NCBI GenBank assembly: GCA_040191315.1
Contig: JAWJLM010000002.1
Location: 1 to 64,000, forward strand
Length of the DNA stretch: 64,000 bases
Origin: Bacillaceae bacterium S4-13-56
Lineage (GTDB): Bacteria > Bacillota > Bacilli > Bacillales > JAWJLM01
Direction: 5' to 3'
This document shows positions 62,001 through 64,000 of the stretch, piece by piece (the first letter of the stretch is position 1; each line of letters opens with the position of its first letter). A program made the position numbers and the translations under genes. Below the pieces are notes generated by a model, which worked only from the letters and a program-made list of their open reading frames with translations, was not told the origin of the DNA and did no database searches.

Positions 62001-62765
62001 ATGGAACAGTTGCGAGAAGGAACAATTACAAGAATGTTTCATTTAAAACAAGAGCCATGCTTTGTGCATGTGCCGAATAAACCAAATGGATTTGCTATCC
62101 TATATCTAGGAGATCAAGGACAAAGGGTAGATGAAGATCATACTTTTTGGTGGGAAAACCCCAATAGAAAGGAAATTTTAAGAGGACTTCTTGATCAAGG
62201 GTATGTACTTTTCACGTCTAGACTTTTTATGGACCATTGGGGAAATGACCGTTCCATTGAATTATTAGATCATCTTTATCATAAGGTAGTAAGAACAGAA
62301 ATCATTAATTCACGAATTCATGTTTTAGCCGAAGGAATGGGTGCGTTAGCCGCCTTAAAATGGGGGTCGAAAAGTAACCAATATATCCGATCCTTTGTTT
62401 TTCTTTCTCCATGTATTGACCTAAATGAATATTATAAGAAAGAATCCGAAAATAGAGTGGGAAAGCAACGAATTCGAAAACAAATTGCAAAAGCCTATAA
62501 TATGGAGAAGGAAGATTTGGATGAAATTGAAAAACAAGAGGAGACAATTTTTGAAGATTACAACGAATGGATCTCTACTATTCCGAGTATTCTTTTTCAA
62601 GATCCTAAAGATGGATCTTATCCAGTAGAATCTCATGGTCGGAAGTGGGAAAGTAAACTTCAAGAAGAGGATACTGCTGTGATAATAAAATTTATTTTTA
62701 AGGAAGATTATCACACTCTTCCCCAAAAAATGAAAGAATTTCTCCGAGAGTGGGAAAAAGATTAA
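62001..62765 (+). CDS. yjaU: Alpha/beta-hydrolase-like protein, YjaU-like
   Basis: A 254-residue protein with an alpha/beta hydrolase outline. The expected nucleophile elbow reads HVLAEGMGALAAL, with Gly where Ser is normal, so it is probably not a serine hydrolase. C-terminal half is charged. Named from position before yjaV and med. Function unknown. Confidence 0.65.
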   Translation: MEQLREGTITRMFHLKQEPCFVHVPNKPNGFAILYLGDQGQRVDEDHTFWWENPNRKEILRGLLDQGYVLFTSRLFMDHWGNDRSIELLDHLYHKVVRTEIINSRIHVLAEGMGALAALKWGSKSNQYIRSFVFLSPCIDLNEYYKKESENRVGKQRIRKQIAKAYNMEKEDLDEIEKQEETIFEDYNEWISTIPSILFQDPKDGSYPVESHGRKWESKLQEEDTAVIIKFIFKEDYHTLPQKMKEFLREWEKD

Positions 62766-62784
62766 TTTTCAGAGGTGAACCTAA

Positions 62785-63369
62785 ATGAGAATTGGTGTTG
62801 ATCATTGTTTTTCAAGGGTTTCTTTTCATATGGTTAATCGATTACTAGATCATGGTTATGAGGTTCAAGGTAGAGGCGAAGTAAAGTCTAAAGACCAAGA
62901 AGACATGTATATGTGGATAGGTAGAAATGCTAATTTTGATTGGATTACAGTTTCATCTGATTTTTCGGTAGATCAGACCTTTTTAATTGAAGAAGTGGAT
63001 GAAACAGATAGGGGCCATAGTTATTATCGCATGGAGCTCCTTCATTCTTCTTCCCCGCAGAAGACTTTTTATCTACCATTTTTATATGGACCATGGCTCG
63101 AATCGGAGGATTGGACCTGGAATGATCAATACCAAATTCTTTTTCCGCAAAGAGGAGAAAGTTGGGTCAGAGAAAACGGAATATGGGTGGAGGATGCCTG
63201 TGATTGGGTTATTTCCTCACTTTCTCAAAAGGTAAAACAAAAAGAGCTCGTATTGCTTCCAAGGTCCTATTCAAAAAGGGAATGTCATCCTAATAATAGC
63301 CAATTCTTAGTCCGACAAACTTCTTTTGATAATGCCATTCAAAAATGGAAAATGTTTAAAAAGTATTAA
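62785..63369 (+). CDS. yjaV: YjaV-like protein
   Basis: A 194-residue protein, MRIGVDHCFSRVSFHMVNRLLDHGYEV at the start, suggesting a Rossmann-type opening, and FYLPFLYGPWLESEDWTWNDQ in the middle. No catalytic residues can be assigned. Placed between the YjaU-like gene and med, as in B. subtilis. Confidence 0.7.
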   Translation: MRIGVDHCFSRVSFHMVNRLLDHGYEVQGRGEVKSKDQEDMYMWIGRNANFDWITVSSDFSVDQTFLIEEVDETDRGHSYYRMELLHSSSPQKTFYLPFLYGPWLESEDWTWNDQYQILFPQRGESWVRENGIWVEDACDWVISSLSQKVKQKELVLLPRSYSKRECHPNNSQFLVRQTSFDNAIQKWKMFKKY

Positions 63370-63459
63370 ATATGATAATAGGATAAATGATTTACGAAAA
63401 ATAGATCACAAGTTACAATAGTACTAATAGAAAGGAAAGCAGAATAGGAGTGCTCGCTT

Positions 63460-64000
63460 TTGACTCGAAAATTAATTGCACCTTTATTTATACTACTTTT
63501 GTTAACAGCCTGTGGTCAAAATGAAAGCTCACATAAGATTAAAGCTGTTGGAGTTCTACTAGAGGATACAATCGATGATCAAGTTTGGGGGCAAAAGGGT
63601 TATCAGGGGATAGTAAAAATACAAAAAAAGTATGATGCAAAAGTCTATAGTAAAGAAAACGTGTCTACTCAACGTGACGTGGATGAAGCAGTCAAGGAAT
63701 TTTCTAGAAAAGGGGTCCAATTGATTTTTGGACATGGCAGTATTTATGGTTCCTATTTCCCTTGGCTTAATGAACAATATCCTGATATTGAATTTGTTTA
63801 TTTTAATGGGAGCCGAACGGGTGATAACTTGAGTAGTCTTAGTTTTCAATCCCACGCCATGGGATTTTTTGGCGGTATGGTTGCAGGGTCAATGACTAAA
63901 ACAAACGATGTCGCAGTTATTGCGGCATATGAATGGCAACCAGAGGTAGAAGGATTCTATCAAGGAGTGCTATACCAAAATCCGGAAGCAAACGTTGAAA
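63460..64000 (+). CDS. med: Med-like BMP family lipoprotein (partial)
   Basis: Runs off the window after 180 codons. TTG start 10 bases after TAGGAG. Signal peptide with lipobox LLTACG, then IKAVGVLLEDTIDDQVWGQKGY, IFGHGSIYG and MGFFGGMVAG typical of the BMP/Med family. In B. subtilis Med is a positive regulator of comK. Continuation outside the window is expected. Confidence 0.85.
   Translation, partial: MTRKLIAPLFILLLLTACGQNESSHKIKAVGVLLEDTIDDQVWGQKGYQGIVKIQKKYDAKVYSKENVSTQRDVDEAVKEFSRKGVQLIFGHGSIYGSYFPWLNEQYPDIEFVYFNGSRTGDNLSSLSFQSHAMGFFGGMVAGSMTKTNDVAVIAAYEWQPEVEGFYQGVLYQNPEANVE

Overview
The window looks like a chromosomal segment of a low-GC, endospore-forming Bacillaceae bacterium. 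Evidence: a complete gerPA-gerPF spore-coat operon, an addB-addA pair, strong AGGAGG-type ribosome binding sites, and gene neighbourhoods that follow the Bacillus subtilis order (yhjE-sipV, addBA, gerP, yisL, asnO, yitS-yitT-ipi-yitU-yitV-yitW, yjzC-yjzD-yjaU-yjaV-med). Accessory modules sit between these conserved anchors. The species cannot be named from the sequence alone.

Layout. 0-3.3 kb: YhjE-like membrane protein, signal peptidase I, a decayed TnpB gene and dispersed repeats. 3.3-10.4 kb: addB-addA. 10.4-12.4 kb: gerP operon (minus strand). 12.5-13.9 kb: a bcr1-like repeat and a DUF418 protein. 14.3-22.0 kb: a Tad/Flp pilus operon behind a c-di-GMP-I riboswitch with an intrinsic terminator. 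22.1-27.7 kb: a CPBP protease pseudogene, rocD, yisL, asnO and two unusual arrays of degenerate 20-21 bp units. 27.7-30.1 kb: MATE transporter and divergent AraC regulator. 30.1-43.1 kb: a maltodextrin regulon (intracellular GH13, malE-malF-malG, membrane-anchored amylase, GH31 alpha-glucosidase, LacI-type regulator, GH65 phosphorylase) with shared LacI-type operators. 43.1-50.7 kb: SDR, DegV and the yit block with a second bcr1-like repeat. 50.8-52.0 kb: mobB-moaE-moaD. 52.3-60.3 kb: an anaerobic block with three Crp/Fnr regulators, three DUF2249 proteins, a MIP18 protein, a heme-copper-oxidase-like membrane protein, a radical SAM/SPASM enzyme, a miniature NarI-like protein and YwiC. 60.3-64 kb: uppP, yjzC, yjzD, yjaU, yjaV and the start of med.

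How the parts work together. The Tad genes encode pilin, prepilin peptidase, minor pilins, the CpaE/CpaF motor and the TadB/TadC platform; the leader suggests c-di-GMP controls transcription into the operon. The maltodextrin cluster makes a route from external alpha-glucan to uptake and phosphorolysis, but carries no transporter ATPase and no beta-phosphoglucomutase. In the anaerobic block at least five promoters have a GTGA-N6-TCAC box exactly 29.5 bp upstream of the -10 hexamer (centre at -41.5, the class II Fnr/Crp position), so these scattered genes read as one oxygen- or nitrate-responsive regulon. The most unusual signals are (i) the two phased 20-21 bp arrays, each between convergent genes, (ii) the Fnr-type regulon around uncharacterised proteins, and (iii) the riboswitch-controlled Tad operon.
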